This document shows, piece by piece, positions 1 to 13,767 of a stretch of DNA of 64,000 bases. The translations under genes were made by a program, and so were the position numbers. The stretch comes from Colletes latitarsis (Eukaryota; Arthropoda; Insecta; Hymenoptera; Colletidae). The stretch covers positions 1,984,001 through 2,048,000 of the forward strand of contig NC_135141.1 in NCBI RefSeq assembly GCF_051014445.1, read 5' to 3'. Numbering within the stretch: position 1 is the first letter of the stretch; every line of letters starts with the position of its first letter. The notes below the pieces were generated by a model, which saw only the letters and a list, made by a program, of their open reading frames with translations, had not been told where the DNA came from and did not search any database.

Positions 1-1015
1 AGACCTAACCCAGACCTGACCGGTGTTATCATCCAAAATATTGATCGAAACCAAATTTAATGGTCTGTTTCTGTGTGGTACCGCATTACTACGTGATTCA
101 AACCCGAAAAAACCCAGGGTCTGGCCAACAAGTATGCGAAGAAGGCAAAATCATGAGCCAGATGCGGGCATAAGCCAGACCTACCCCAGCCCTAACCTGT
201 TTTATCCTCTAAAATATTGATCGAAACCATGTTTTATTGACTGTTACTGTGTGGTACCACATTACTACGCGATTCAAATCCGAAAAAACCCAGCATCTGG
301 CCAACAAGTATGCAAAGAAGGAAAAATCATGAGCCAGATGCGGGCATAGCCCAGACCTAACCGGTTTTATCCTGTAAAATATTCATCGAAATGAGGTTTA
401 ATTGACTGTTATTGTGTGGTGCCACATTACTACGTGATTCAAATCCGAAAAAACCCAGGATCTGGCCAGCAAGTATGCAAAGAAGTCAAAATCATGAGCG
501 AGATGCGGGCATAACCCCGACCTAACCCAGACCTAACCGGTGTTATCCTCTAAAATGTGGATCGAAACCAGCTTTAATTGACTGTTTCAGTGTGGTACCA
601 CATTACTACGTGACTCAAACCCGAAAAAACCCAGGTTCTGGCCAACAAGTATGCGAAGAAGGCAAAATCATGAGCCAGATGTGGGCATAAGCCAGACCTA
701 ACCCAGACCTAACCGATTTTATCCTCTAAAATATTGATCGAAACCAGGTTTAGTTGACTGTTTCGTTGTGGTACCGCATTACTACGTGATTCAAACAGGG
801 TAAAAGCCAGGTTCTGGCCAACAAGTATGCGATGAAGGCTGAATCATGATCGAGATGCGGGCATAACCCAGACCTAACCCAGACCTAACCGGTGTTAGCC
901 TCCAAAATATTGATCGGAACCAGGTTTAGTTGACTGTTTCGTTATCGTACCGCATTACTACTCCATTCAAACAGGGTAAAACCCAGGTTCTGGCCAACAA
1001 GTATGCGATGAAGGC
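1..1015. repeat. Six-monomer block shared with 34336-35350
   Basis: Start boxes at 43, 219, 384, 560, 736 and 912 correspond one-for-one to 34378, 34554, 34719, 34895, 35071 and 35247, a constant shift of 34335 bp. Both copies share rare features: CTACCCCAGCCCTAACCTG in the tail near 182-200, a GGAAAAATCATG variant near 319-331, and a 165-bp monomer whose start box reads CATCGAAATGAGG. They diverge after position 1015, where this copy reads GGCAGAATC and the other GGCTGAATC. No gene is present. Confidence 0.85.
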
Positions 1016-1263
1016 AGAATCATGAGCGAGATGCGGGCATAACCCAGACCTAACCCAGACCTAACCGGTGTTAACCTCCAAAATATTGATCGAAACCAAA
1101 TTTAATGGATTGTTTCTGTGTGGTACCACATTACTACGTGATTCAAAGCCGAAAAAACCTAGGATCAGGCCAACAAGTATGCGAAGAAGGCAAAATCATG
1201 TGCCAGATACGGGCATAACCCAGACCTAACCCAGACCAAACCGGTGTTATCCTCTAAAACATT
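736..1263. repeat. Diverged three-monomer module G1-G2-G3
   Basis: Three consecutive unusual monomers. G1 (736) reads GTTTCGTTGTGGTACCGC, has CAAACAGGGTAAA in place of the usual CCCGAAAAAACCC block, and GCGATGAAGGCTGAATC. G2 (912) reads GTTATCGTACCGC and has GCCTCC before its start box. G3 (1088) follows GTTAACCTCC and reads AAATTTAATGGATTG. The same order recurs at 22113, 27712, 31210, 57604 and 62090 (full triplets, 528 bp in those five; 3903 has a partly replaced G3), while G1-G2 without G3 recurs at 32442, 35071, 36831, 42076 and 45759, and G2-G3 at 48376. Confidence 0.85.
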
Positions 1264-4200
1264 GATCGAAACCAGATTTAATTGCCTGTTTCAGTGTGGT
1301 ACCACGTTACTACGTGATTCAAACCACAGAAAACCTAGGATCTGGCCAACAAGAATGCGGAAAGGTAAAATCATGAGTCAGATGCGGGCATAACGCATAC
1401 CTAACCCAGACCTAACCGGAGTTATCCTCTAAAATGTGGATCGAAGCCAGCTTTAATTGACTGTTCCAGTGTGGTACCACATTACTACGTGACTCAAACC
1501 CGAAAAAACCCAGGTTCTGGCCAACAAGTATGCGAAGAAGCCAAAATCATGAGCCAGATGTGGGCATAAGCCACACGTAACCCAGACCTAACCGGTTTTA
1601 TCCTCTAAAATATTGATCGAAACCAGGTTTTATTGACTGCTACTGTGTGGTACCACATTACTACGTGATTCAAATCCGAAAAAACCCAGGATCTGGCCAA
1701 CAAGTATGCAAAGAAGGCAAAATCATGAGCCAGATGCGCGCATAACCCAGACCTAAACCAGACCTAACCGGTGTCATCCTCTAAAATATTGATCGAAACC
1801 GAGTTTAATGGGCCGTTTCAGTGTGGTACCACATTACTACGTGACTCAAACCCGAGAAACCCCAGGATCTGGCCAACAAGTATGCGAAGAAGGCAAAATC
1901 ATGAGCCAGATGCGTGCATAACTCAGACCTAACCCAGACCTAACCGGTTTTATCCTGTAAAATATTGATCGAAACCAGCTTTAATTGACTGCTTCAATGT
2001 GGTACAACATTACTACGTGATTCAAATTCGAGAAAACCCAGGATCTGGCCAACAAGTATGCGAAGAAGGCAAAATCATGAGCCAGATGTGGGCATAAGCC
2101 AGACCTAACCCAGACCTAACCGATTTTATCCTCTAAAATATTGATCGAAACCAGGTTTAGTTGACTGTTTCGTTGTGGTACCGCATTACTACGTGATTCA
2201 AATCCGAAAAAACCCAAAATCTGGCCAACAAGTATGCAAAGATGGCAAAATCATGAGCCAGATGCGGGCATAAGCCAGACCTAACCCAGACCTAACCGGT
2301 GTCATCCTTTAAAATGTTGATCGAAACCAGCTTTAATTGACTGTTTCAATGTGGTACAACATTACTACGTGACTCAAACCCGAGAAACCCCAGGATCTGG
2401 CCAACAAGTATGCGAAGAAGGCAAAATCATGAGCCAGATGCGTGCATAACTCAGACCTAACCCAGACCTAACCGGTTTTATCCTGTAAAATATTGATCGA
2501 AACCAGCTTTAATTGACTGTTTCAATGTGGTACACCATTACTACGTGATTCAAATTCGAGAAAACCCAGGATCTGGCCAACAAGTATGCAAAGATGGCAA
2601 AATCATGAGCGAGATGCGGGCATAACCCAGACCTAACCAAAACCTAACCGTTGTTATCCTCTAAAATATTGATCGAAACTAGGTTTAATTGACTGTTTCA
2701 CTGTGGTACCACATCACTACGTGATTCAAACTGGAAAAAACCAAGGTTCTGGCCAGCAAGTATGCGAAGATGGCAAAATCATGTGCCAGATGCGCGCATA
2801 ACCCAGACCTAACCCAGACCAAACCGGTTTTATCCTCTAAAATGTGGATCGAAACCAAGTTTAATGGACTGTTTCAGTGTGGTATCACATTGCTACGTGA
2901 CTCAAACCCGAAAAAACCAAGGTTCTGGCCAGCAAGTATGCGAAGAAGGCAAAATCATGAGCCAGATGTGGGCATAAGCCAGACCTAACCCAGACCTAAC
3001 CGGTTTTATCGTCTAAAATATTGATCGATCCAGGTTCTATTGACTGCTACTGTGTGGTACCACATTACTACGCGATTCAAATCCGAAAAAACCCAGGATC
3101 TGGCCAACAAGTATGCAAAGAAGGCAAAATCATGAGCCAGGTGCGCGCATAACCCAGACCTGAACCAGACCTAACCGGTGTCATCCTCTAAAGTATTGAT
3201 CGAAACCACGTTTTATGGGCCGTTTCAGTGTGGTATCACATTACTACGTGACTCAAACCCGAAAAAAACCCAGGATCTGGCCAACAGGTATGCGAAGAAG
3301 GCAAAATCATGCGCCAGGTGCGTGCGAAACCCAGTCCTAACCCAGCCCTTACCGGTTTTATCCTCTAAAATATTGGTCGAAACCAGGTTTTATTGACTGT
3401 TACTGTGTGGTACCACATTACTACGTGATTCAAATCCGAAAAAACCCAGGATCTGGCCAACAAGTATGCGAAGAAGGCAAAATCTTGAGCCAGTTGCGGG
3501 CATAAGCCAGACCTAACCCAGACCTAACCGGTTTTATCCTCTAAAATGTTGATCGAAACCAGGTTTAGTTGACTGTTTCGTTGTGGTACCGCATTACTAC
3601 GTGATGCAAATCGGGTAAAACCCAGGTTCTGGCCAACAAGTATGCGAAGAAGGCAAAATCATGAGCCAGATGTGGGCATAAGCCAGACCTAACCCAGACC
3701 TAACCGGTTTTGTCCTCTAAAATATTGATCGAAACCAGGTTTTATTGACTGCTACTGTGTGGTACCACATTACTACGTGATTCAAATCCGAAAAAACCCT
3801 GGTTCCGGCCAACAAGTATGCGAAGAAGGCAAAATCATGAGCCAGATGTGGGCATAAGCCAGACCTAACCCAGACCTAACTGATTTTATCCTCTAAAATA
3901 TTGATCGAAACCAGGTTTAGTTGACTGTTTCGTTGTGGTACCGCATTACTACGTGATTCAAACAGGGTAAAACAGGTTCTGGCCAACAAGTATGCGATGA
4001 AGGCGGAATCATGATCGAGATGCGGGCATAACCCAGACTTAACCCAGACCTAACCGGTGTTAGCCTCCAAAATATTAATCGAAACCAGGTTTAGTTGACT
4101 GTTTCGTTATCGTACCGCATTACTACGCCATTCAAACAGGGTAAAACCCAGGTTCTGGCCAACAAGTATGCGATGAAGGCAGAATCATGAGCGAGATGCG

Positions 4201-6583
4201 GCCATAACCCAGACCTAACCCAGACCTAACCGGTGTTAACCTCCAAAATATTGATCGAAACCAAATTTAATGGATTGTTTCAGTGTGATACCACATTACT
4301 ACGTGACTCAAACCCGAAAAAAACCCAGGATCTGGCCAACAAGTATGCGAAGAAGGCAAAATCATGAATCAGATGCGTGCATAACTCAGACCTAACCCAG
4401 ACCTAACCGGTTTTATCCTGTAAAATATTGATCGAACCCAGCTTTAATTGACTGTTTCAATGTGGTACAACATTACTACGTAATTCAAATTCGAGAAAAC
4501 CCAGGATCTGGCCAACAAGTATGCGAAGAAGGCAAAATCATGAGCCAGATGCGGGCATTAGCCAGACCTAACCAAGACCTAACCGGTTTTATCCTCTAAA
4601 ATATTGATCGAATCCTGATTTTATTGTCTGTTACTGTGTGGTACCACATTACTACGTGATTCAAATCCGAAAAAACCCAAAATCTGGCCAACAAGTATGC
4701 AAAAATGGCAAAATCATGAGCCAGATGCGGGCATAAGCCAGACCTAACCGGTGTCATCCTTTAAAATGTTGATCGAAACCATGTTTAATGGTCTGTTTCT
4801 ATGTGGTACCGCATTACTACGTGATTCAAACCCGAAAAACCCCAGGATCTGGCCATCAAATATACTAAGAAGTCAAAATCATGAGCGAGATGCGGGCATA
4901 ACCCAGACCTAACCCAAACCTAACCGGTGTTATCCTCTAAAATATTGATCGAAACTAGGTTTAATTGACTGTTTCACTGTGGTACCACATCACTACGTGA
5001 TTCAAACTGGAAAAAACCCAGGATCTGGCCAACAAGTATGCGAAGAAGGCAAAATCATGATCGAGATGCGGGCATAACCGAGACCTAACCCAGACCTAAC
5101 CGGTGTGATCCTCTAAAATATTGATCGAAACCAGGTTTAATTGCCTGTTTCAGTGTGGTACCACATTACTACGTGATTCAAACCACAGAAAACCTAGGAT
5201 CTGGCCTACAAGAATGCGGAAAGGTAAAATCATGAGCCAGATGCGGGCATAACGCATACCTAACCCAGACCTAATCGGTGTTATCCTCTAAAATGTAGAT
5301 CGACGCCAGCTTTAATTGACTGTTTCAGTGTGGTACCACATTACTACGTGACTCAAACCCGAAAAAACCCAGCTTCTGGCCAACAAGTATGCGAAGAAGG
5401 CAAAATCATGAGCCAGATGTGGGCATAAGCCAGACCTAACCCAGACCTAACCGGTTTTATCCTCTAAAATATTGATCGAAACCAGGTTTTATTGACGGCT
5501 ACTGTGTGGTACCACATTACTACGTGATTCAAATCCGAAAAAACCCAAAATCTGGCCAACAAGTATACAAAGATGGCAAAATCATGAGCCAGATGCGGGC
5601 ATTAGCCAGACCTAACCCAGACCTAACCGGTTTTATCCTGTAAAATATTGATCGAAACCAGCTTTAATTGACTGTTTCAATGTGGTACAACATTACTACG
5701 TGATTCAAATTCGAGAAAACCCAGGATCTGGCCAACAAGTATGCGAAAAAGGCAAAATCATGAGCCAGATGCGGGCATTAGCCAGACCTAACCCAGACCT
5801 AACCGGTGTCATGCTTTAAAATGTTGATCGAAACCAAGTTTAATGGACTGTTTCTATGTGGTACCGCATTACTACGTGATTCAAACCCGAAAAAACCCAG
5901 GATCTGGCCATCAAATATACTAAGAAGTCAAAATCATGAGCGAGATGCGGGCATAACCCAGACCTAACCCAGACCTAACCGGTGTTATCCTCTAAAATAT
6001 TGATCGAAACTGGGTTTAATTGACTGTTTCACTGTGGTACCACATCACAACGTGATTCAAACTGGAAAAAACCCAGGATCTGGCCAACAAGTATGCGAAG
6101 AAGGCAAAATCATGAGCCAGATGCGTGCATAACCCAGACCTAACCGGTGTTATCCTCCAAAATCTTGATCGAAACCAAATTTAATGGATTGTTTCTGTGT
6201 GCTACCACATTACTACGTGATTCAAAACCGAAAAAACCCAGGATCAGGCCAACAAGTATGCAAAGATGGCAAAATCATGAGCCAGATGCGGCATAAGCCA
6301 GACCTAACCCAGACCTAACCGATTTTATCCTCTAAAATATTGATCGAAACCAGGTTTAGTTGACTGTTTCGTTGTGGTACCGCATTACTACGTGATTCAA
6401 ACAGGGTAAAACCCAGGTTCTGGCCAACAAGTATGCGATGAAGGCAAAATCATGAACCAGATGCGTGCATAACTCAGACCTAACCCAGACCTAACCGGTT
6501 TTATCCTGTAAAATATTGATCGAAACCAGCTTTAATTGACTGTTTCAATGTGGTACAACATTACTACATGATTCAAATTCGAG
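1016..6583. repeat. Heterogeneous monomer region (no gene)
   Basis: About 31-32 monomers of many types: G1-like, AATTCGAGAAAACCC type, AACTGGAAAAAACCC type, and CCATCAAATATACTAAG type. Some local order repeats at a shift of 3859 bp: the AAACCACAGAAAACCTAGG monomer at 1321 matches that at 5180, and the flanking monomers match over roughly 1249-1690 versus 5108-5545. A chimeric monomer near 2140-2250 joins a G1 left half to an ordinary right half at the CATTACTACGTGA core. Short open frames here are not genes. Confidence 0.85.
1841..2575. repeat. Local 3-monomer (528-bp) tandem duplication
   Basis: GTGACTCAAACCCGAGAAAC occurs at 1841 and 2369, exactly 528 bp (3 x 176) apart. Each is followed by the same succession: GCGTGCATAACTCAGACC, a CCTGTAAAATATTG start, an AGCTTTAATTG monomer, and AAATTCGAGAAAACCC. 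One full copy is visible, then a second that stays similar to about 2575. Confidence 0.8.
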
Positions 6584-9500
6584 AAAACCCAGGATCTGGC
6601 CAACAAGTATGCGAAGAAGGCAAAATCATGAGCCAGATGCGTGCATAACCCAGACCTAACCGGTGTTATCCTCCAAAATCTTGATCGAAACCAAATTTAA
6701 TGGATTGTTTCTGTGTGCTACCACATTACTACGTGATTCGAAACCGAAAAAACCCAGGATCAGGCCAACAAGTATGCGAAGAATGCAAAATCATGTGCCA
6801 GATGCGCGCATAACCCAGACCTAACCCAGACCTAACCGGTTTTATCCTCTAAAATGTGGATCGAAACCAAGTTTAATGGACTGTTTCAGTTTGGTATCAC
6901 ATTACTACGTGACTCAAACCCGAAAATACCAAGGTTCTGGCCATCAAATATACTAAGAATTCAAAATCATGAGCGAGATGCGGGCATAACCCAGACCAAA
7001 CCCAAACCTAACCGGTGTTATCCTCTAAAATATTGATCGAAACTTGGTTTAATTGACTGTTTCACTGTGGTACCACATCACTACGTGATTCAAACTGGAA
7101 AAAACCCAGGTTCTGGCCAACAAGTATGCGATGAAGGCAGAATCATGAGCGAGATGCGGGCATAACCCAGACCTAACCCAGACCTAACCGGTGTTAACCT
7201 CCAAAATATTGATCGAAACCAAATTTAATGGATTGTTTCTGTGTGGTACCACATTACTACGTGATTCAAAACCGAAAAAACCCAGGATCAGGCCAACAAG
7301 TATGCAAAGATGGCAAAATCATGAGCGAAATGCGGGCATAACGCATACCTAACCCAGACCTAACCGGTTTTATCCTCTAAAATGTGGATCGAAACCAAGT
7401 TTAATGGACTGTTTCAGTGTGGTACCACATTACTACGTGACTCAAACCCGAAAAAACCCAGGATCTGGCCAGCAAGTATGCGAAGAAGGCAAAATCATGA
7501 GCCAGATGCGTGCATAACTCAGACCTAACCCAGACCTACCCGGTTTTATCCTGTAAAATATTGAACGAAACCAGCTTTAATTGACTGTTTCAATGTGGTA
7601 CAACATTACTACGTGATTCAAATTCGAGAAAACCCAGGATCTGGCAAACAAGTATGCGAAGAAGGCAAAATCATGAGCCAGATGCGGGCATTAGCCAGAC
7701 CTAACCCAGACCTAACCGGTTTTATCCTCTAAAATATTGATCGAATCCTGGTTTTATTGACTGTTACTGTGTGGTACCACATTACTACGTGATTCAAATC
7801 CGAAAAAACCCAAAATCTGGCCAACAAGTATGCAAAGATGGCAAAATCATGAGCGAGATGCGGGCATAACCTAGACCTAACCCAAACCTAACCGGTGTTA
7901 TCCTCTAAAATATTGATCGAAACTAGGTTTAATTGACTGTTTCACTGTGGTACCACATCACTACGTGATTCAAACTGGAAAAAACCCAGGATCTGGCCAA
8001 CAAGTATGCGAAGAAGGCAAAATCATGATCGAGATGCGGGCATAACGCAGACCTAACTCAGACCTAACCGGTGTGATCCTTTAAAATATTGATCGAAACC
8101 AGGTATAATTGACTGATTCACTGTGGTACCACATCACTACGTGATTCAAACTGGAAAAAACCCAGGATCTGGCCAACAAGTTTGCGAAGAAGGCAAAATC
8201 ATGATCGAGATGCGGGCATAACCCAGACCTAACCCAGACCTAACCGGTGTTATCCTCTAAAATGTGGATCGACGCCAGCTTCAATTGACTGTTTCAGTGA
8301 GGTACCACATTACTACGTGACTCAAACCCGAAAAAACCCAGGTTCTGGCCAACAAGTATGCGAAGAAGGCAAAATCATGAGCCAGATGTGGGCATAAGCC
8401 AGACCTAACCCAGACCTCACCGGTTTTATCCTCTAAAATATTGATCGAAACCAGGTTTTATTGACGGCTACTGTGTGGTACCACATTACTACGTGATTCA
8501 AATCCGAAAAAACCCAAAATCTGGCCAACAAGTATACAAAGATGGCAAAATCATGAGCCAGATGCGGCATAAGCCAGGCCTAACCCAGACCTAACCGATT
8601 TTATCCTCTAAAATATTGATCGAAACCAGGTTTAGTTGACTGTTTCGTTGTGGTACCGCATTACTACGTGATTCAAACAGGGTAAAACCCAGGTTCTGGC
8701 CAACAAGTATGCGATGAAGGCAAAATCATGAACCAGATGCGTGCATAACTCAGACCTAACCCAGACCTAACCGGTTTTATCCTGTAAAATATTGATCGAA
8801 ACCAGCTTTAATTGACTTTTTCAATGTGGTACAACATTACTACGTGATTCAAATTCGAGAAAACCCAGGATCTGGCCAACAAGTATGGGAAGAAGGCAAA
8901 ATCATGAGCCAGATGCGGGCATTAGCCAGACCTAACCCAGACCTAACCGGTTTTATCCTGTAAAATATTGATGGAAACCAGCTTTAATTGACTGTTTCAA
9001 TGTGGTACAACATTACTACGTTATTCAAATTCGAGAAAACCCAGGATCTGGCCAACAAGTATGCGAAGAAGGCAAAATCATGAGCCAGATGCGGGCATTA
9101 GCCAGACCTAACCCAGACCTAACCGGTGTCATGCTTTAAAATGTAGATCGAAACCAAGTTTAATGGTCTGTTTCTATGTGGTACCGCATTACTACGTGAT
9201 TCAAACCCGAAAAAACCCAGGATCTGGCCATCAAATATACTAAGAAGTCAAAATCATGAGCGAGATGCGGGCATAACCCAGACCTAACCCAAACCTAACC
9301 GGTGTTATCCTCTAAAATATTGATCGAAACTAGGTTTAATTGACTGTTTCACTGTGGTACCACATCACTACGTGATTCAAACTGGAAAAAACCCAGGATC
9401 TGGACAACAAGTATGCGATGAAGGCAAAATCATGAGCCAGATGCGGGCATTAGCCAGACCTAACCCAGACCTAACCGGTGTTATCCTCCAAAATATTGAT

Positions 9501-9731
9501 CGAAACCAAATTTAATGGATTGTTTCTGTGTGCTACCACATTACTACGTGATTCGAAACCGAAAAAACCCAGGATCAGGCCAACAAGAATGCGAAGAAGG
9601 CAAAATCATGTGCCAGATGCGCGCATAACCCAGACCTAACCCAGACCTAACCGGTTTTATCCACTAAAATTTGATCGAAACCAAGTTTAATGGACTGTTT
9701 CAGTGTGGTATCACATTACTACGTGACTCAA
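6584..9731. repeat. Diverged ~22-mer higher-order block, copy 1
   Basis: This block matches 10444-13767. The shift is exactly 3860 bp at 6581/10441, 7001/10861 and 8041/11901, then becomes 4036 bp (one extra monomer) by 9661/13697. Shared peculiarities include GTTTCAGTTTGGTATCAC, CCGAAAATACCAAGG, TTGAACGAAACC, GACTGATTCACTG and CCACTAAAATTTGATCG. The two copies differ by scattered substitutions, so this duplication looks older than those at 14-32 kb. Confidence 0.88.
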
Positions 9732-10443
9732 ACCCGAAAAAACCAAGGTTCTGGCCAACAAGTATGCGAAGAAGGCAAAATCATGAGCCAGATGCGGGCA
9801 TAACCCAGACCTAACCCAGACCTAACCGGTTTTATCCTCTAAAATATTGATCGAAACCAGCTTTAATTGACTGTTTCAATGTGGACAAACATTACTACGT
9901 GATTCAAACCCGAAGAAACCCAGGATCTGGCCAACAAGTATGCGAAGAAGGCAAAATCATGAGTCAGATGCGGGCATAACCCAGACCTAACCCAGACCTA
10001 ACCGGTGTCATCCTTTAAAATATTGATCGAAACCAAGTTTAGTGGACTGTTTCAGTGTGGTACCACATTACTACGTAACTCAAACACGAAATAACCCGGG
10101 ATATGGCCAACAAGTATGCGAAGAAGGCAAAATCATTGTGCCAGATGCAGGCATAACCCAGACTTAACCCAGACCTAACCGGTTTTATCCTCTAAAATAT
10201 TGATCGAAACCAGCTTTAATTGACTGTTTCAATGTGGACAAACATTACTACGTGATTCAAACCCGAAGAAACCCAGGATCTGGCCAACAAGTATGCGAAG
10301 AAGGCAAAATCATGAGCCAGATGCGGGCATAACCCAGACCTAACCCAGACCTATCCGGTTTTATCCAGTAAAATATTGATCGAAACTAGGTTTAATTGAC
10401 TGTTTCACTGTGGTACCACATCACTACGTGATTCAAACTGGAA
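9732..10443. repeat. Linking monomers between the two 22-mer copies
   Basis: Four ordinary monomers. They include the TTTAGTGGACTG / CACGAAATAACCCGGGATATGG type (near 10030-10110) and the AATGTGGACAAACATTACTACG type (near 9880 and 10220). Both types return as neighbours at 14.0-14.9, 18.6-19.4, 22.6-22.9, 24.2-25.0 and 28.2-28.5 kb, so this is a likely relative of the segment amplified further right. Confidence 0.8.
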
Positions 10444-13400
10444 AAAACCCAGGATCTGGCCAACAAGTATGCGAAGAAGGCAAAATCATGAGCCAGATGC
10501 GTGCATAACCCAGACCTAACCGGTGTTATCCTCCAAAATCTTGATCGAAATCAAATTTAATGGATTGTTTCTGTGTGCTACCACATTACTACGTGATTCG
10601 AAACCGAAAAAACCCAGGAGCAGGCCAACAAGTATGCGAAGAATGCAAAATTATGTGCCAGATGCGCGCATAACCCAGACCTAACCCAGACCTAACCGGT
10701 TTTATCCTCTAAAATGTGGATCGAAACCAAGTTTAATGGACTGTTTCAGTTTGGTATCACATTACTACGTGACTCAAACCCGAAAATACCAAGGTTCTGG
10801 CCATCAAATACACTAAGAAGTCAAAATCATGAGCGAGATGCGGGCATAACCCAGACCAAACCCAAACCTAACCGGTGTTATCCTCTAAAATATTGATCGA
10901 AACTTGGTTTAATTGACTGTTTCACTGTGGTACCACATCACTACGTGATTCAAACTGGAAAAAACCCAGGTTCTGGCCAACAAGTATGCGATGAAGGCAG
11001 AATCATGAGCGAGATGCGGGCATAACCCAGACCTAACCCAGACCTAACCGGTGTTAACCTCCAAAATATTGATCGAAACCAAATTTAATGGATTGTTTCT
11101 GTGTGGTACCACATTACTACGTGATTCAAAACCGAAAAAACCCAGGATCAGGCCAACAAGTATGCAAAGATGGCAAAATTATGAGCGAGATGCGGGCATA
11201 ACGCATACCTAACCCAGACCTAACCGGTTTTATCCTCTAAAATGTGGATCGAAACCAAGTTTAATGGACTGTTTCAGTGTGGTACCACATTACTACGTGA
11301 CTCAAACCCGAAAAAACCCAGGATCTGGCCAGCAAGTATGCGAAGAAGGCAAAATCATGAGCCAGATGCGTGCATAACTCAGACCTAACCCAGACCTACC
11401 CGGTTTTATCCTGTAAAATATTGAACGAAACCAGCTTTAATTGACTGTTTCAATGTGGTACAACATTACTACGTGATTCAAATTCGAGAAAACCCAGGAT
11501 CTGGCAAACAAGTATGCGAAGAAGGCAAAATCATGAGCCAGATGCGGGCATTAGCCAGACCTAACCCAGACCTAACCGGTTTTATCCTCTAAAATATTGA
11601 TCGAATCCTGGTTTTATTGACTGTTACTGTGTGGTACCACATTACTACGTGATTCAAATCCGAAAAAACCCAAAATCTGGCCAACAAGTATGCAAAGATG
11701 GCAAAATCATGAGCGAGATGCGGGCATAACCTAGACCTAACCCAAACCTAACCGGTGTTATCCTCTAAAATATTGATCGAAACTAGGTTTAATTGACTGT
11801 TTCACTGTGGTACCACATCACTACGTGATTCAAACTGGAAAAAACCCAGGATCTGGCCAACAAGTATGCGAAGAAGGCAAAATCATGATCGAGATGCGGG
11901 CATAACGCAGACCTAACCCAGACCTAACCGGTGTGATCCTCTAAAATATTGATCGAAACCAGGTTTAATTGACTGATTCACTGTGGTACCACATCACTAC
12001 GTGATTCAAACTGGAAAAAACCCAGGATCTGGCCAACAAGTATGCGAAGAAGGCAAAATCATGATCGAGATGCGGGCATAACGCAGACCTAACCCAGACC
12101 TAACCGGTGTGATCCTCTAAAATATTGATCGAAACCAGGTTTAATTGACTGATTCACTGTGGTACCACATCACTACGTGATTCAAACTGGAAAAAACCCA
12201 GGATCTGGCCAACAAGTTTGCGAAGAAGGCAAAATCATGATCGAGATGCGGGCATAACCCAGACCTAACCCAGACCTAACCGGTGTTATCCTCTAAAATG
12301 TGGATCGACGCCAGCTTCAATTGACTGTTTCAGTGTGGTACCACATTACTACGTGACTTAAACCCGAAAAAACCCAGGTTCTGGCCAACAAGTATGCGAA
12401 GAAGGCAAAATCATGAGCCAGATGTGGGCATAAGCCAGACCTAACCCAGACCTCACCGGTTTTATCCTCTAAAATATTGATCGAAACCAGGTTTTATTGA
12501 CGGCTACTGTGTGGTACCACATTACTACGTGATTCAAATCCGAAAAAACCCAAAATCTGGCCAACAAGTATACAAAAATGGCAAAATCATGAGCCAGATG
12601 CGGCATAAGCCAGACCTAACCCAGACCTAACCGATTTTATCCTCTAAAATATTGATCGAAACCAGGTTTAGTTGACTGTTTCGTTGTGGTACCGCTTTAC
12701 TACGTGATTCAAACAGGGTAAGACCCAGGTTCTGGCCAACAAGTATGCGATGAAGGCAAAATCATGAACCAGATGCGTGCATAACTCAGACCTAACCCAG
12801 ACCTAACCGGTTTTATCCTGTAAAATATTGATCGAAACCAGCTTTAATTGACTGTTTCAATGTGGTACAACATTACTACGTGATTCAAATTCGAGAAAAC
12901 CCAGGATCTGGCCAACAAGTATGGGAAGAAGGCAAAATCATGAGCCAGATGCGGGCATTAGCCAGACCTAACCCAGACCTAACCGGTTTTATCCTGTAAA
13001 ATATTGATCGAAACCAGCTTTAATTGACTGTTTCAATGTGGTACAACATTACTACGTTATTCAAATTCGAGAAAACCCAGGATCTGGCCAACAAGTATGC
13101 GAAGAAGGCAAAATCATGAGCCAGATGCGGGCATTAGCCAGACCTAACCCAGACCTAACCGGTGTCATGCTTTAAAATGTTGATCGAAGCCAAGTTTAAT
13201 GGTCTGTTTCTATGTGGTACCGCATTACTACGTGATTCAAACCCGAAAAAACCCAGGATCTGGCCATCAAATATACTAAGAAGTCAAAATCATGAGCGAG
13301 ATGCGGGCATAACCCAGACCTAACCCAAACCTAACCGGTGTTATCCTCTAAAATATTGATCGAAACTAGGTTTAATTGACTGTTTCACTATGGTACCACA

Positions 13401-13767
13401 TCACTACGTGATTCAAACTGGAAAAAACCCAGGATCTGGACAACAAGTATGCGATGAAGGCAAAATCATGAGCCAGATGCGGGCATTAGCCAGACCTAAC
13501 CCAGACCTAACCGGTGTTATCCTCCAAAATATTGATCGAAACCAAATTTAATGGATTGTTTCTGTGTGCTACCACATTACTACGTGATTCGAAACCGAAA
13601 AAACCCAGGATCAGGCCAACAAGAATGCGAAGAAGGCAAAATCATGTGCCAGATGCGCGCATAACCCAGACCTAACCCAGACCTAACCGGTTTTATCCAC
13701 TAAAATTTGATCGAAACCAAGTTTAATGGACTGTTTCAGTGTGGTATCACATTACTACGTGACTCAA
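10444..13767. repeat. Diverged ~22-mer higher-order block, copy 2 (one extra monomer)
   Basis: Second copy of the 6584-9731 block. It contains a one-monomer tandem duplication: the GTGTGATCCTCTAAAATATTG / GACTGATTCACTG monomer is present twice in succession (near 11932 and 12108), where copy 1 has it once (near 8072). That accounts for the change of shift from 3860 to 4036 bp. Past 13767 the copies part, this one continuing into a CCATCAAATATACTAAG monomer. Confidence 0.88.

Noticed and set aside
250..261. Protein operator or transcription terminator at the palindrome
   Set aside because: It is a repeat-wide feature without an adjoining gene, has no loop, and has no following T-run, so regulatory annotation is unsupported.
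736..1263. Transposon or retroelement insertion in the G1-G2-G3 module
   Set aside because: The module keeps the monomer length and landmarks, has no terminal repeats or target-site duplication, and is simply a set of diverged monomers.
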